64,000 nt of DNA from Datisca glomerata (lineage: Eukaryota; Streptophyta; Magnoliopsida; Cucurbitales; Datiscaceae). The notes beneath the pieces are model-generated. The model saw nothing but the letters and a program-made list of their open reading frames with translations. It did no database searches and was not told where the DNA came from. Shown one piece after another: positions 47,731 through 59,249 of the stretch. Positions within the stretch are counted from its first letter, which is position 1, and each line of letters begins with the position of its first letter. A program made the translations under genes and the position numbers. The stretch covers positions 1,240,001 through 1,304,000 of the forward strand of contig QANY01013209.1 in assembly GCA_003255025.1 (NCBI GenBank), read 5' to 3'.

Positions 47731-48061
47731 CTCTCATTTCTTTTTCTACTTTTGATTTTTAGCAATTTAGCTCTGGTCAGCTCCAAATCAACTATTGATC
47801 CCTGCTCGAACGTCGACTCTTGCAACGCGCCTTGCTCGGTTACACCCTTTACACTGACCTCAAGGTCTCCGAGGTAACTTCTCTCTTTCAAGTCGACCCC
47901 ATTGCTATCTTCACAGCTAATGTCATCATCATTTCATACCCGACGTTGAAAACCACATCCTCCCCTCCCAACTTTTCCTCCAAATTACCATCACTTGTTC
48001 CTGCATCGACAAATCCGCAAGTCTAGCTGTGTCCACTAAGTACAAGACCCGCCGCCCTCCG
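47731..48061 (+). pseudogene. LysM-domain GPI-anchored protein fragment (LYM/LYP type)
   Basis: Three plus-strand frames together read like the first exon of a LYM/LYP gene: a signal-peptide-like tail (FLLLIFSNLALVSS), then STIDPCSNVDSCNA. After a shift near 47831 comes LLGYTLYTDLKVSEVTSLFQ...FTAN, the first LysM motif. After a one-base loss near 47941 comes DVENHILPSQLFLQI, then TCSCIDKS and VSTKYKTR. Intact LYM proteins are plasma-membrane GPI-anchored receptors for N-acetylglucosamine polymers. Here no in-frame start codon, two frameshifts and no downstream exons are seen, so it is a relic. Identification is from remembered family text. Confidence 0.72.
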
Positions 48062-49440
48062 ATATTCCATTTTCAATATTTTCCATTTATTCCCAGTTCG
48101 CGTATTTGAGAAAATAGCAGATTTCACTTAAAAATGAGTACTGAATGAAAGAGTAGAAATAGAAAAAGAAAAGAAAAATGGGTTTGCTTATAAGGTTGAT
48201 GACAAGGGAAATTTTGAAAAAAAAATAAAAAATGAGTATTTATCGTGCATGTGAATTAACAAGTCTTTAATGGTCATCTGAGTTTTGCAATGGATAAAGA
48301 AACTTTAAGGACCATTAATGAAGATACTAAAATTTAAGAAAGTAAAGTGATTTTGAGTCAAAATATGTAAAATCCTGAAATATTAATCATTTCTTAAAAT
48401 ATTATTTCCAGTTCAGTAATATAATTGTCCTCAAAGTTATAGTAATACAGTGTTTAAATTTCTTTTTATTTGTCTAAGAAACAGCTTGGTTGCCTTCCCA
48501 CTTTATTACTTTTCAACGATATGTGGAAATGAGATCATTAATCTTGTATATTTAATTAGCAAAACTAGAACTAAATAAGTCTCCATATTATTCACAACAA
48601 TGCGTTGGAGCTCTTCTGCACCTTGTCAATGTCAAGAATTAAGTATATACGTTATAAACAAGTCATGTCCATCGTAAGCCAAAATCTTAAATTTTCTCAC
48701 ACGGTTATGCATTAGGAAATTCAAAACAAATTTTAATTTACGAGAAGGGTGTAAAAAGTAAAAAGCTACATACATTTTTTTTGTCTCCTTTCATTCACAA
48801 CATGTTTTCTCTCTTGATTTTGATATAGGTAATTCTCAATAGATTTGCTACGTCGCATTATATGATTTTGCAGTAAAATGTCGACAAGGAAAACATTCAG
48901 GTACTATATTTTTCTGTCCTTATTGTTGTGGTCCTCATCTTTGATAGCTATAGTTATCTTGAAAAGAATTAGGTGCGGATGTTTTCCATCTTGCAAAATT
49001 ATTGGAATTGAGTGATTACATGATTGTTGTATATCACTAGAAATTAAATAAATTACGGTGTTCGGTCGACAAATAAAATTACTGTCAAATTATTATGGAA
49101 TAAAGTTAGCATGTTTCAATTTAAAAAAAAAAGTTAGCAGGTTTCGTTCATCAAACACATTTACAGAAATCTTCCGTGTAAAAAATATAATCGAATAATG
49201 ATAAAATTTGAAGCATATAATAAAATGATAAAATATAGAAATGTATAATTCCTCACATTCGCTTAAAGTGGTAATGCAACTTCCCAATGGTTGGTTATGA
49301 CATTAAATTTAATTTTTCTTGCAAAACGAATACATGAATGTGTTTAGATTACCGTAATGAACCCTAATCTTACAACATTCTGAATCGAATAGCTAGGTCC
49401 TTACCATTTAAGCATTGCACAGTACCTGAATCAAATATAT
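48062..49440. other. Unassigned intergenic DNA
   Basis: It is AT-rich with no recognised gene or repeat. Confidence 0.4.
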
Positions 49441-50225
49441 ATTTTTGAAGAGTTACAAACCATATAAGGAATTTGATGTAGGAGTTAAAGTACATGACCA
49501 TATAGGTGTACGCACAAATTTCGTAATTAAAAAAACCGAACAACGAAAATTGATGGACAAATATGATTTTGTATTGATAATTTGGATGAGTACAATCTCT
49601 TTTTATAAATTTTTTATAAAGAGTACTCTTATAGTGAACTTCAATTCGAGGCTTGATAGCGAATTTCTCGGATCGAAAGTTGATTCTTCAAAGCTTGTCA
49701 TGGTAGAAGACTCGGATGACTTTTTCTTGATTCTCTGGCTTCGAGCTTGTTTACAGATCAATTGAACTCGTTGTGTAACTTGAACGTTTTGAACTTGAAA
49801 TGAAACTTTGTAGAATTCTTGAAATTCTCCTTTCTGACCTCTTAAGTTTCTTCAGGTCTTTTGAGAGTTTTTGTGTCTCTGAAAAACTTCTCCTTTGTAA
49901 AATGAGACTCTCACTTATTTATAGAGATTTTTAAGGAGGGGTAGTAACACATGGTAAATTTTTACTGGTTATTTAAGGTGACATGTATCATTATTTTATT
50001 TTGTTTCTTGTGTCATTAAGACACACGGCATTTTCTTATTTGACATAAAACAAAGTTTTGTCCAATCAGTTCTTGACATTTGGTATAATTTGATTGATTT
50101 TTAAAGATAATACGTGATAACTTTTGATTGATCGATTATGGATTCACTAACTTATGACGTGATGAAATTTGATTGGTCTAAAATTTCATGTCCAACAAAT
50201 GCCCCCTCGAGACTTGATCACAACG
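49441..50225 (-). repeat. Possible solo LTR relic
   Basis: On the minus strand a TATA-like TCTATAAATAAG lies near 49915-49930, followed by GA-rich leader-like sequence. The other side ends near CAACAAATGCCCCCTCGAGAC. This layout resembles an LTR, but no second copy or TSD is seen in the window. The plus-strand ORF 49445-49765 is not recognised. Confidence 0.25.
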
Positions 50226-51284
50226 CAGTTAGGACGTAATAAGTGAACGAGCTCATATTTTGAGGTTGAGTTTACCTTTTTTTGAGATTATTCTCATCTT
50301 CAGTGAGATTAATTTCAGATTTATAACTTAAAACAAATTTGGCAAAGTGATAAACATATGAATTTTATCCCTCTAGCAATTTGAACAATTTGATAGTCTA
50401 ATCTCTGTATCTCTTTTTTTTTTAATTGTTTTGCGTAGAATTCACCGAGTTTAACTCTGTTTGGAAGACTCCGGCTAAAGAGATTTAGTTTGTGTAAACC
50501 ACCAGGACTTTCTACGAGTGCACGTCTCCTCCATGGGGTTTGTCTGCCTTTTTCAAATAGGTGGCCATCAATTTTTAGCCACTGTGTCTTTCTTCTTCTT
50601 TTTTCTTCACCAATTTACATATAAGAAAATTTGGGATAAGCATCAATTTAGAATTTAGAATCGTAGATACCGTATTTTATCCGGTTTAATACTTTAAAAA
50701 TATAAATTTTATTTTTTTTGGCTCATATACTAGTGTAAGACTATATGTATGATTTGAAAAATAACCCAAGGTTTAAAAATAAGATGAATTGTCAAAGGAC
50801 TAAAAGTAAAAAGTGAAGTCCTAAGTTTATTTATAAATATAGGGGAGATCTTCACGTGAAAATGAGGATTGGAGAGTGAGAAAGAGAAGAGATTTTTAGA
50901 GAGAGAAAAATAGGTCTTGAAAAAATAGAAAAGATTTTTTTTTAAAAGACAGAGAACAAGAGTATTCATTTCTATTTCATCTTTTATCTTCTCCTATCCT
51001 TTTTATTAAGATAGTTTAAATTTCTTGCACTTTAGCTTACAATATATCTTGTTCATTATAATTCATCATCTCTCTTCTTCATACTCATGTAGTTGATATT
51101 TTTTATTTCCTTTTTCATACATAAGTTGTTTGTTCCTTATTTATCATTTCTCATACTCTTAATCTTAAGTTTTATTTTCATGTATTGCTGATTTCTCTAC
51201 AAGTTTGATAATGAGATGTTTTTGTCATCAACTCAATCAATGAGGATGATGATAAAGCTTTTGAGGGGTGTAAAATTAATTCAA
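50226..51284. other. Unassigned DNA upstream of the Tat element
   Basis: No gene is recognised. A TTATAAATATAGGGGAGATC stretch at about 50830 followed by GA-rich DNA resembles a promoter or LTR leader, but nothing confirms it. Confidence 0.35.
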
Positions 51285-52893
51285 TGTGAATCAACGCTTT
51301 AATGGGTTGAAAGTATACATTTGATAAAAATATCTCATATAATAATTTCTCATACATAAAAATGCATAAAATAGAGAGTAAAACCTCTATACAAGATTAT
51401 GCAAATATTTAAGCTTTGAATTTTTTTTATGTTCTTACAAGTATTTTCTTCTTCTTTTTTTTTAATTTTTGTTCATCATTTTTGTTACACTTGTTTGAAC
51501 TATATATGAAAGAAGAAAACAAAAATGACAATTAGTGAACTAAATAGTCCAAAATAAAAATGATATATTTATATCCCAAACAAAAATTATTTTATTTTGA
51601 AAGTTTTATTGGTTTTTCTTTAGTGACACTTGTTGAAACTAGTAACTATCCATGATCATTTCTAGCAATGAAGGAAGAAATGAAAAATGGTAATTAGTGA
51701 ACTAAGCAGTCCATTATAAAAAATGATATATTTATATCCCAAACAAAAATTATATTATTTTGAAAGTTTTATTGATTTTTCTTAAGTGACACTTGTTTAA
51801 ATTAGTTATCATCCATGATAATTCATTTGCTATTTGATTACAATGAGGGAAGGAAGAAAAAATGGTAATTTTTGACTATGTAGTAAAAAATAGTATGCTC
51901 ATGTCAATTATGTATGAAATTAAATATTTTTCATAAATTAATTTATTTACACATGAAAAAGTTTATTATTAATTAATTTAAAAAAACGAAATTAACAAAA
52001 AAAAACACCCTTTGTCCACAGAGCGTGACATCACCCCTGTATTGTCTTTTATTTTTATTTTTTTGTCTTTTATTGTCTTTTATTGTTTTTTGTTTATCAG
52101 TAGATATTATTGGTTTATTTTAATTTATGTTTGTATATCTTTTTACTTGTTTCATATATTGTTTCCTTATTTTCACTCTACATATTCTTTTTAAATTTAT
52201 TATACATATTTATCATATCTAACATTCCTTTCCATTATTCTTTCTTTTTATTTATAGTTGTTATCTCTTCTTATTTATTTATGTATTATTATCATCGTCA
52301 CGATTATATATGATTAATGTTTCATTCTTTTATCATCAGAATTGGCGTTCATAAATTAAAATCATAACAATTAGATGTAAATTTTATTAATTTCGTTATT
52401 TAGTTTTCACTAGAAAATCTGATGACAAACTTTGGAATTTATTGGATACCAAATTTCTCGAACTATCAAGGTGAGGGGTTATTTTTAAGATAATGAGAGT
52501 AATTCTAATAATGCTTTGATTTAAGAAAAATATAAAAAAACAAAAAAAAATTCAATGGTCTTTGTATCACCCATTAAAGGTAATTTATTTATTCATTTTT
52601 ATTATGCAAAATGTGGGACATTCAAAATTGAATTTCTTTAACATTATTTTAAAAAATAATTTGGATAACATTTGATTAAATTTGGTAATCATTTTTCATA
52701 ATGGGTGTTATGGGATGCTAATACCTTCCCCACACGCAAATGACTCCTGAACAAATTTTAAATTTTTACAGACCAAAATATTAATTTTAAAATTGGGTGA
52801 TCAATCACGTCCTAAAATGATTATTGACGACTCTGAATTTCTTTTCAAAATGATTTTTCAATCGCTGCTTCGTGTCGCATGCACGTTGCAACA
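51285..52893 (+). repeat. Tat/Ogre-like 5' LTR (about 1.6 kb)
   Basis: It starts TGTGAATCAACG or TGAATCAACG and ends GTTGCAACA directly before the PBS. The start is set by the point where similarity to the inverted copy at 361-1841 ends. It contains an internal tandem repeat with period 163 (TGATATATTTATATCCCAAA at 51561 and 51724). Confidence 0.8.
51477..51895. repeat. 163-bp tandem repeat within the LTR
   Basis: Two full units and part of a third share TGACACTTGTT, AATTAGTGAACTAA and GATATATTTATATCCCAAAC. The inverted relative at 1380-1640 also has two units (GCTATTCAAATAAC and GCTAATCAAATAGC), so the repeat is a family trait. Confidence 0.8.
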
Positions 52894-52895
52894 GC

Positions 52896-52915
52896 TTAGC
52901 GACTCCACTGGGGAC
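52896..52915 (+). promoter_or_regulatory. Primer-binding site of the Tat/Ogre-like element
   Basis: TTAGCGACTCCACTGGGGAC lies two bases after the LTR. It resembles the TGGCGACTCCACTGGGGA-type PBS of many plant gypsy elements. Which tRNA primes it is not decided here. Confidence 0.8.
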
Positions 52916-53679
52916 AAATAATTGTTCTAACCATATTTAGATCGATAGAGAGTCAAGCCAAAATTTTATCATATGCTATTCTTTTGTGTGGTTCTTTGTT
53001 TGTTTATTTGATTCATTATTTTTTTAATTCATGCTTGGAGTTGTATATAGTTCATTTTCTTACGAAGTATATTTTCTCTACATAATTTCTAATTTCACAC
53101 ATATACATTACCCCTGTACCCGGGCTTTCCCTTTAGGATTAGCGAGAATGAGTAGTGGAATGTCTTCATGGAACTGCGATTCTCGTGCAGGCTCATGAAA
53201 GTTCTCACTCAGGTTGATCCTTTTGGGATACTTTTTGGGGGGACCTGTTACTCCATTCGGATAATAGTGCGGATAACCTGAAAGTCTATCAAGAGGTTTG
53301 AAAGCTCAACCATACATGCATTTTATTCTTAGAGCCCATCTCATGACTAATGTTTGAAAACATAGAAATTCTGCTTAAATATGGTATCATGACTAATTTT
53401 TTTCATGTATATGTCATGCGCTCTTAAAATATTTCTTTTCTTCCCCATTGTTTCACTTCTAACTTCATCTTTTTTTGCATACATGCATCGTGCTGTGTAA
53501 TAGAGATTGTAAAGAAGTATTCAATTCATTCATATTTTAGAGACCATGACTTCTACTCTGAATGTGATAGAAGATCAAGTTAGAGTAGCCCAATGGTCAG
53601 AGGAAACGCAAAAATGAAAAGGAGATTGTCTGAAAAATGAGGATGTCATTCTTCTATCATCAATCACTAAGATAGAGTT
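52916..53679. other. Leader of the Tat/Ogre-like element
   Basis: Untranslated leader between the PBS and the ORF1 remnant. No ORF is recognised. Weak plus-strand coding traces begin around 53545. Confidence 0.5.
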
Positions 53680-54600
53680 CTCACACACTAACTTGGAGAG
53701 GTTGAAGAAGATATGGGAGGATCTTTCACCAGAGTAGAAAAATTTGTTTGTCAGTAAATATGGTTACATCGCTTATCTTCTGTGTATTATAGTCAACGCT
53801 CTCATTTTTTTGGAACAATTGATCTTACTCCTACAATTGAAGAATATTAAGCCCTACTGAATGTCCAGCAGCAATGCGTGGATAGAGTTTATAATTACGG
53901 AAAAAAGCTCACGTTGAAGAGAGCTTTATCCAAGCTCTTGGGTACTGTCCATGCATCTGAGATTGAGAGAAGGTTGAAAGTTAAAGGGGGTAATGAGTGT
54001 GTGCCGCTGGATTACCTCCTCGATCTCACCCAAAATATCTTGAAGGAAGATAAGAGTATGGCTTTTTATGCACTGTGTATTTATGGCACCGTATTATTTC
54101 CAAAGATTCAAGGTTATGTGGATGGTAAAGTGATAAAATGTTCCCCGTGTGTCCTCGTCTAAAGGGTTTAAGAACTCAATTTGAACATGGTGTTAACCCG
54201 CTTATCTCAATTCTCGCTGAGACTTTTCGTTCCTGAAATCACATACGGGTGTTTGGAAAAGGGAAGTTCATCGGCTCCCCATCTCTTTTGTGTATTTTGA
54301 TTCTTAGCCATCTAAGATGTCCACAGTTTCTCACAAAAGGGGTGTGGCTCTCAAAGATGAAAGATGATGATGTTATCTGGAAAGCCCATTGGATGTCGTT
54401 GACATTGATAAATGGGTGACTATCAATGGGTCGCGCTCCCAGGACCATGGGGTTGTACTAGTTATGCTATGCTAATGGTGCTCCGTCAATTATACATGAG
54501 ACAGTTTGTCCCTGCCACACACGCATTGAAGGACATTGAGATCAGTTATGATTCTCAAGATATTGAACAAAAATTGTAGCTGCTAATTGGAGCTTGGAAA
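53680..54600 (+). pseudogene. ORF1 of the Tat/Ogre-like element, DUF7745-like domain, broken
   Basis: Plus-strand frames read NLERLKKIWEDLSPE, GTIDLTPTIEEY, then in an open frame (53878-54162) KKLTLKRALSKLLG, CVPLDYLLDL and FYALCIYGTVLFPKIQGYVD. Later pieces include YQWVALPGPWG and RQLYMRQFVPATHAL. This order is what I know from plant proteins with the DUF7745 domain, which often occur in or near retroelements; the function is not known. Several stops and shifts break it. It lies between the PBS and gag, where Ogre-type elements carry ORF1. Confidence 0.7.
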
Positions 54601-54612
54601 ATAACGAGAAGG

Positions 54613-55557
54613 GTGCGAAATGAGAAGAACCACATGAATTTCACAAAGGAATATGGAGCGTGGTTTGAGAGTAGAGGTAAAGTAACTAGTGCCTTACCAG
54701 TTGAGGAGTTACAATCATACAAGTTACCTGAAGCTCATCAGGAGTTTGTTAAAAATGAGGAGCGGGATGAGTTATATGAGGAGCATAAAAAGAATTTAGC
54801 TCTCTTAGAAAAAAAACAGACGTCTAAGAGCCGAGACGAATTTGTCTGGCAAACACAAGATTGAAGCTATAAAACAACTCAAAGATTTGAAAACCAATGT
54901 TAAGGATAAAGAATATCTGAAGCAGAAAAACTTAGAGTTGAGAACTGACACTCACAAACTGAACAACAAAATTAGAAAGATGGTAGAGGACAATGAGAAT
55001 TTGCGAGGGGTAATCTATGAATAAGAGAATCGAATCATGAAGCTAGAAAAGAAAAATAAGCTTGTATAAGAGGTTTTAGAAGAGATTAAGGGAGCTGTCG
55101 ATAAGAAGAATGCGTACATCATTGAGTTAGTTGAACAATATGACTCAGTACGATGAATCACTGATAATTTACAAGTTGATTTAGAGAATCAAAAAGTTAG
55201 GAAGACCGAGTCACCAAATGGTAGTGAAGAACTATTGAAAGTCATTGCAAGCCTTGAGCACCATGTTAGAGCGTATCAGAACGTGACAGAGAAATTGGTA
55301 AGAAATAATGATGTTAATCTCAACGCACTGATATATGATTACCAAATATTGCAACAAGAGGACGACTTGATTCAACAACGATCAAGACATGTTATGGAAT
55401 GGCTTAAAGGCATGGCCTTGAAAGCGATCAATTTGGCAGAACAAGCATCATTTTTGGAAAAAAGTGTTTTACCCATTCATCCTAATGGGGAGAACTTGTC
55501 TAAGTGTTTAGAAGAAATCAATAAAGATTTGGGTAATTTTTGTCATTTTGTATAAAC
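54613..55557 (+). pseudogene. ORF1 C-terminal coiled-coil region, broken
   Basis: Three plus-strand frames (54613-54864, 54842-55024, 55235-55555) are rich in E, K, L and N with heptad-like spacing, for example LYEEHKKNLALLEKK and EYLKQKNLELRTDTHKLNNK. The last contains RSRHVMEWLKGMALKAI, then SFLEKSV. They continue the DUF7745-like part and were probably one coiled-coil tail. Stops at 54862, 55022 and nearby now divide it. Confidence 0.65.
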
Positions 55558-55673
55558 TCATATTGTGGAATAGTGTAGTTGACTTCTAGATACTCAAATG
55601 TAGTGGATTGCTCTACTAATTGAATGAAATTTAGTACTTTTGGACTTTTACTTTGCGCAGTATCATTCTCATG

Positions 55674-55689
55674 CATAAATTTACTTTCA

Positions 55690-55735
<46 letters not shown>
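55674..55735. repeat. (ATT)n microsatellite
   Basis: ATT repeats run uninterrupted from about 55695 to 55733, between the ORF1 remnant and gag. Confidence 0.9.
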
Positions 55736-55889
55736 TATTCTTCTTTATTCTTCTTTATTAGCGAAATCTACCATCTCATTGTTTTAAGTATATTAATAAA
55801 ACTTTTCAAAGATAGCCCGTCAACTCCGACATCCCTATCGAACGCGAGCTCAAGTTAGGGTCATGGACGAGCAAGAAAGATAGCAATCG

Positions 55890-56323
55890 TGAGAGGAAAT
55901 GAAAGAAGAAATTAGGGAGCTGAAAGAGCAAATTTCCAGAGTCCTGGAACTCCTCGCCCCCAGTAAGGAAAAAGTCTGTATTGAAAATTCGCAAGGGGCT
56001 CAATCATCACAAAATTAACTGTCAAACGATACTCCACCTTACCCTCATGGGTTTACTCCAACCTATCAATGTAATTAGACTGACCACTTTCAGCATGCAT
56101 CACCACTAGTAAATATCCAACACTATTCATTTTTAAATGTCAAGGAAATGATGCAGACATGAAAAATTGGGTACAACCCATCCACAATGGCACCTGGCCA
56201 CAACCAAGCTTTCACTCCACAAGGTGAACTCACTAATGAGCCAATTATCATACCCGATGTTGATGACCCAAAGGGGCACATGCCTGTTACTAAACCAAGT
56301 AAAGACCCACTGTCGAAAGATAA
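55890..56323 (+). pseudogene. Gag N-terminal part of the Tat/Ogre-like element
   Basis: Plus-strand frames read EEMKEEIRELKEQISRVLEL, PPYPHGFTP, and from 56187 MAPGHNQAFTPQGELT, IIIPDVDDPKG and KPSKDPLSKD. The short coiled coil and the proline-rich linker are typical of the front of Tat-type gag. Stops occur at 56018 and later. The frame runs into the insertion at 56324 and resumes at 59250 when one copy of the GATAA duplication is disregarded. Confidence 0.72.
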
Positions 56324-56887
56324 TATGACGCCCCGATCCCCGATGGTTAAACATACGTGTAATTTCAAAATTTTGAAATCTCCAATTCGAAACAAACCCT
56401 AATTTTGAGAAAATTCCCAAAATTGAAAATTCGTAATTTACCATGATGGGAAAAATCCTGACCTTAAATAGCGGAAGCATTAAATTTATCCATGATCGGA
56501 ATCTTAATCATAAAATAGCGGAAGCGATAAAGTGTCTTAAATTCATAATTAATAAAACCTCGAAAAACTGAATTAAATTATTAAATAACGTCAAAACTTG
56601 AAATCCATAAACCATGAAACTTTCACTCATCATAATTCGTAGAAAATCATATCGTAAAATAAACTACTTGAATAACCAAGTTTAACAGAAAATGTTTTCC
56701 TAAGTTTTTAATCAAATCATAAACTGAAAACATAAATTCATCTGATCTAACTGGTTATGGAAGTCTCCCACTCATGCTGCTCGCCATCACCACCTACATC
56801 ATAAATAACTGTGGGGGAATGAGTATTTTAAAATACTCAGTAAACAAACTCACATAATAACATGTATCCACATGTCATAAATGCAAT

Positions 56888-57020
56888 CATGACATAACAT
56901 AACTGAACTTGACATATAACATAAATACAATAAAGTAACGTACTTGATCATGACATAATATAACTGAACTTGACATATCACATAAATGAAATAAAGTAAC
57001 GCAATTGATCATGACATGGC
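56888..57020. repeat. 61-bp tandem repeat
   Basis: CATGACATAACATAACTGAA at 56888 recurs as CATGACATAATATAACTGAA at 56949, with a partial third copy at 57010. Confidence 0.85.
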
Positions 57021-57154
57021 TTAACATAGCACGCATATAACATGTGTCTCAAACAGAATCATTTAACAATCTTAATCATATCTTGGCTTGTCATATCTTT
57101 TAGTTAACAACCTAATCAGAACTGATCACACGTTAACTGAAACACAACATGACG

Positions 57155-57370
57155 AATTGGGCGATGAAACAGATGGCACACATCGGACGATGAAATAGAT
57201 GACACTCATTGTGTGACAGAACAGATGGCACTCATAGGTGACGAAAAACGTGAACAGATGGCACCTCATAAGTGACGGAAACCATTTATAGATGACAACC
57301 AATGAATGACCAAAACATGAGCAGATGACACCCTATGTGTGATGAAAGCATGAACAGATGACACACATTC
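57155..57370. repeat. Degenerate minisatellite
   Basis: A unit of roughly 30-40 bases with GAACAGATGGCAC, CTCATA and GTGACGAAAA-like parts repeats about six times. Confidence 0.75.
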
Positions 57371-58179
57371 GTTTAAAAGAGCATAACGTGAACAGTTCTG
57401 ATTCTTTGTTAACTAAAGATCATGCTTAAGTTCATATTTTGCTTAATTACCACTTGAATGAATTAACCTCATAACTTGCAGAATCCAACGTATGACAAAA
57501 ATTAATCATATAACACATAATGATACATATAATAGAACCAAACATGATAACATACTATGCAAAATCAGTCATACTCAGACATTTATCTCATGATAATCAC
57601 ATTAATAACTTAACAGAAATCAATTATCAAAGTGTTAACCAAAATATAATAATTATCAAAAAATGGTTAAATAGATAATAAATACATGATAGAAATATAA
57701 CATCAGAGTCACATCGGTATATAAGTCAATTTACCCAAACAAATTTATGAAAGTAACATGCTTATAGACAATTAAAGCTGATGAGAATAACACATGTAAA
57801 TTCACTTACACAAACATATATATTTATCACACATGGGTCACATTACGATATAATTTCACTTACACAAAGCATATACATTTAGAACAACATGAGTCACATC
57901 ATTATATAAGCCCACTTACCTGAAGCGGAAGAATAAATTGAACAATTAATGACCTGAAATCCCAAAAAAATATAATCACTAAATTGTTTTGAAATAAAAT
58001 AATATAAACACATTTTTAATATCATAAACTAGAAAATATAGATTTAATTAAAACAGTGCAAAACGGTCAGAACGAGGTCAGAAAATAATATATCGGGTCC
58101 AGAGTCAAAAGATAAAGCTTCGGGTCAAATGGTTCAGACCGGGCTGGTTCGTACCAGTCCGATTCAATTTTATCTGATG

Positions 58180-58870
58180 GACCGGTTCAGACCGGTCTGA
58201 GTAGGGTGAACCGGTTCAGTTCGTGATGAACCGGTTCAGGGCCGAGCAACTGGTTGCAAAACCAGTTGCAGAATAGAAAACACGAGAAACAGGGAGGGGA
58301 AGAGAGAGAGAGAGAGAGAAAATGAGAATGAGAGAGAACAAAGAGGGGAAGAGAAACAGTGAGGGAAACTGAGGGGAAGAGAGAGAGGGATGAAGAGAGA
58401 AGTAGAGAGAGACAGAGATAAAGAAAGAAATAGAAGGCAAGAGAAAGGGAAACAGAGGGAAGGGGAAAGGGGGCCTCGGTGACAAACCACCGGTGATGGC
58501 ATAAGCAAAGGGAGAGAGAGAGAGAGAAAGAAGAAGGATGCAGATAGAGGGATATAGAGAGAAGCAGGGAGAGACAGAGATAGAGAAAAATAGAGAGGGG
58601 AAGAAACAGGGAGAGGTAGATGAAGTAAAAGAGGGAGAAGCAGAGAAAAAAAAAAGAAGTAAGGAGAACAGAAACAGAGGTAACGAGCAAGGAAAGAAGG
58701 AAAAGAAACTAAGAGTGAATAAGAGAGACAAAACAACGAGAATTAAAGAGAGAGATACGAATCAGAGAGAGAAAGAGATTAAAGAAAGAGAAAACGATTA
58801 GCCAAATTCAAATAGAGAGAGACCAATCGAAGGAGAAGATTTGCTGGCTGCAGGTGGCTGTGCGGGGAAG
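58180..58870. repeat. GAACCGG-motif cluster and GA-rich low-complexity tract
   Basis: GAACCGGTTCAG-type motifs lie at 58180-58245. Purine-rich GAGAGA DNA then extends to about 58870. The long ORFs on both strands here (up to 171 codons, rich in Ser/Leu/Phe or Arg/Glu/Lys) are products of this composition. Confidence 0.85.
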
Positions 58871-59249
58871 AGAGGCTGCGAGGGGGAGGAGAGGGCTGCG
58901 AGAGAAAGAAATTGCTGTTTTGGAATATATATAATAGGTTAAAGGTTCGTTTAGGGTGTATATGCATGTAGTGTGAATGAAATTCAATTGAGGGTTGAGA
59001 TTGCTTGATCAAGGATAAAATAGGGTTAGGGTAATACTAGGGTATACATAAGTATATGGTGTGAGTGAGCAATAATTTTGTAATATAAATTAAAATTCTT
59101 TTAAAATTGAATAATTGAAATTTAAACTAAACCATATATAAATAAAATTATTTTACCAAAATTACAAATAATCACTTTTTAAAAAATCAAATTTTGAAAT
59201 CAATTTTACAAAAATGCTCATTTACGAAGAGTCGGAATATTACAGATAA

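Larger units (their letters stand above)
56324..59244. mobile_element. 2.9-kb LTR-like insertion in gag (solo LTR or LARD)
   Basis: GATAA flanks it on both sides (56319-56323 and 59245-59249). It starts TATGACGCCCCGATCCC and ends CGGAATATTACA, so its ends resemble an LTR with one changed base. The host gag is continuous around it. Inside there is no recognisable retroelement domain. It contains a 61-base tandem repeat (56888-57020), a minisatellite (57155-57370), repeated GAACCGGTTCAG motifs (58180-58245) and GA-rich DNA (58290-58870). Confidence 0.8.

Noticed and set aside
361..52893. The two long LTR copies as both ends of one giant element
   Set aside because: They are in opposite orientation, and the PBS follows only the right-hand copy.
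56133..56480. Minus-strand ORFs at the junction of gag and the 2.9-kb insertion
   Set aside because: They cross the insertion boundary and oppose the gag frame, so they are chance ORFs.
58187..58801. Long overlapping ORFs (up to 171 codons) on both strands
   Set aside because: They are made by purine-rich GAGAGA low-complexity DNA; all frames stay open and the residues are only Ser/Leu/Phe or Arg/Glu/Lys.
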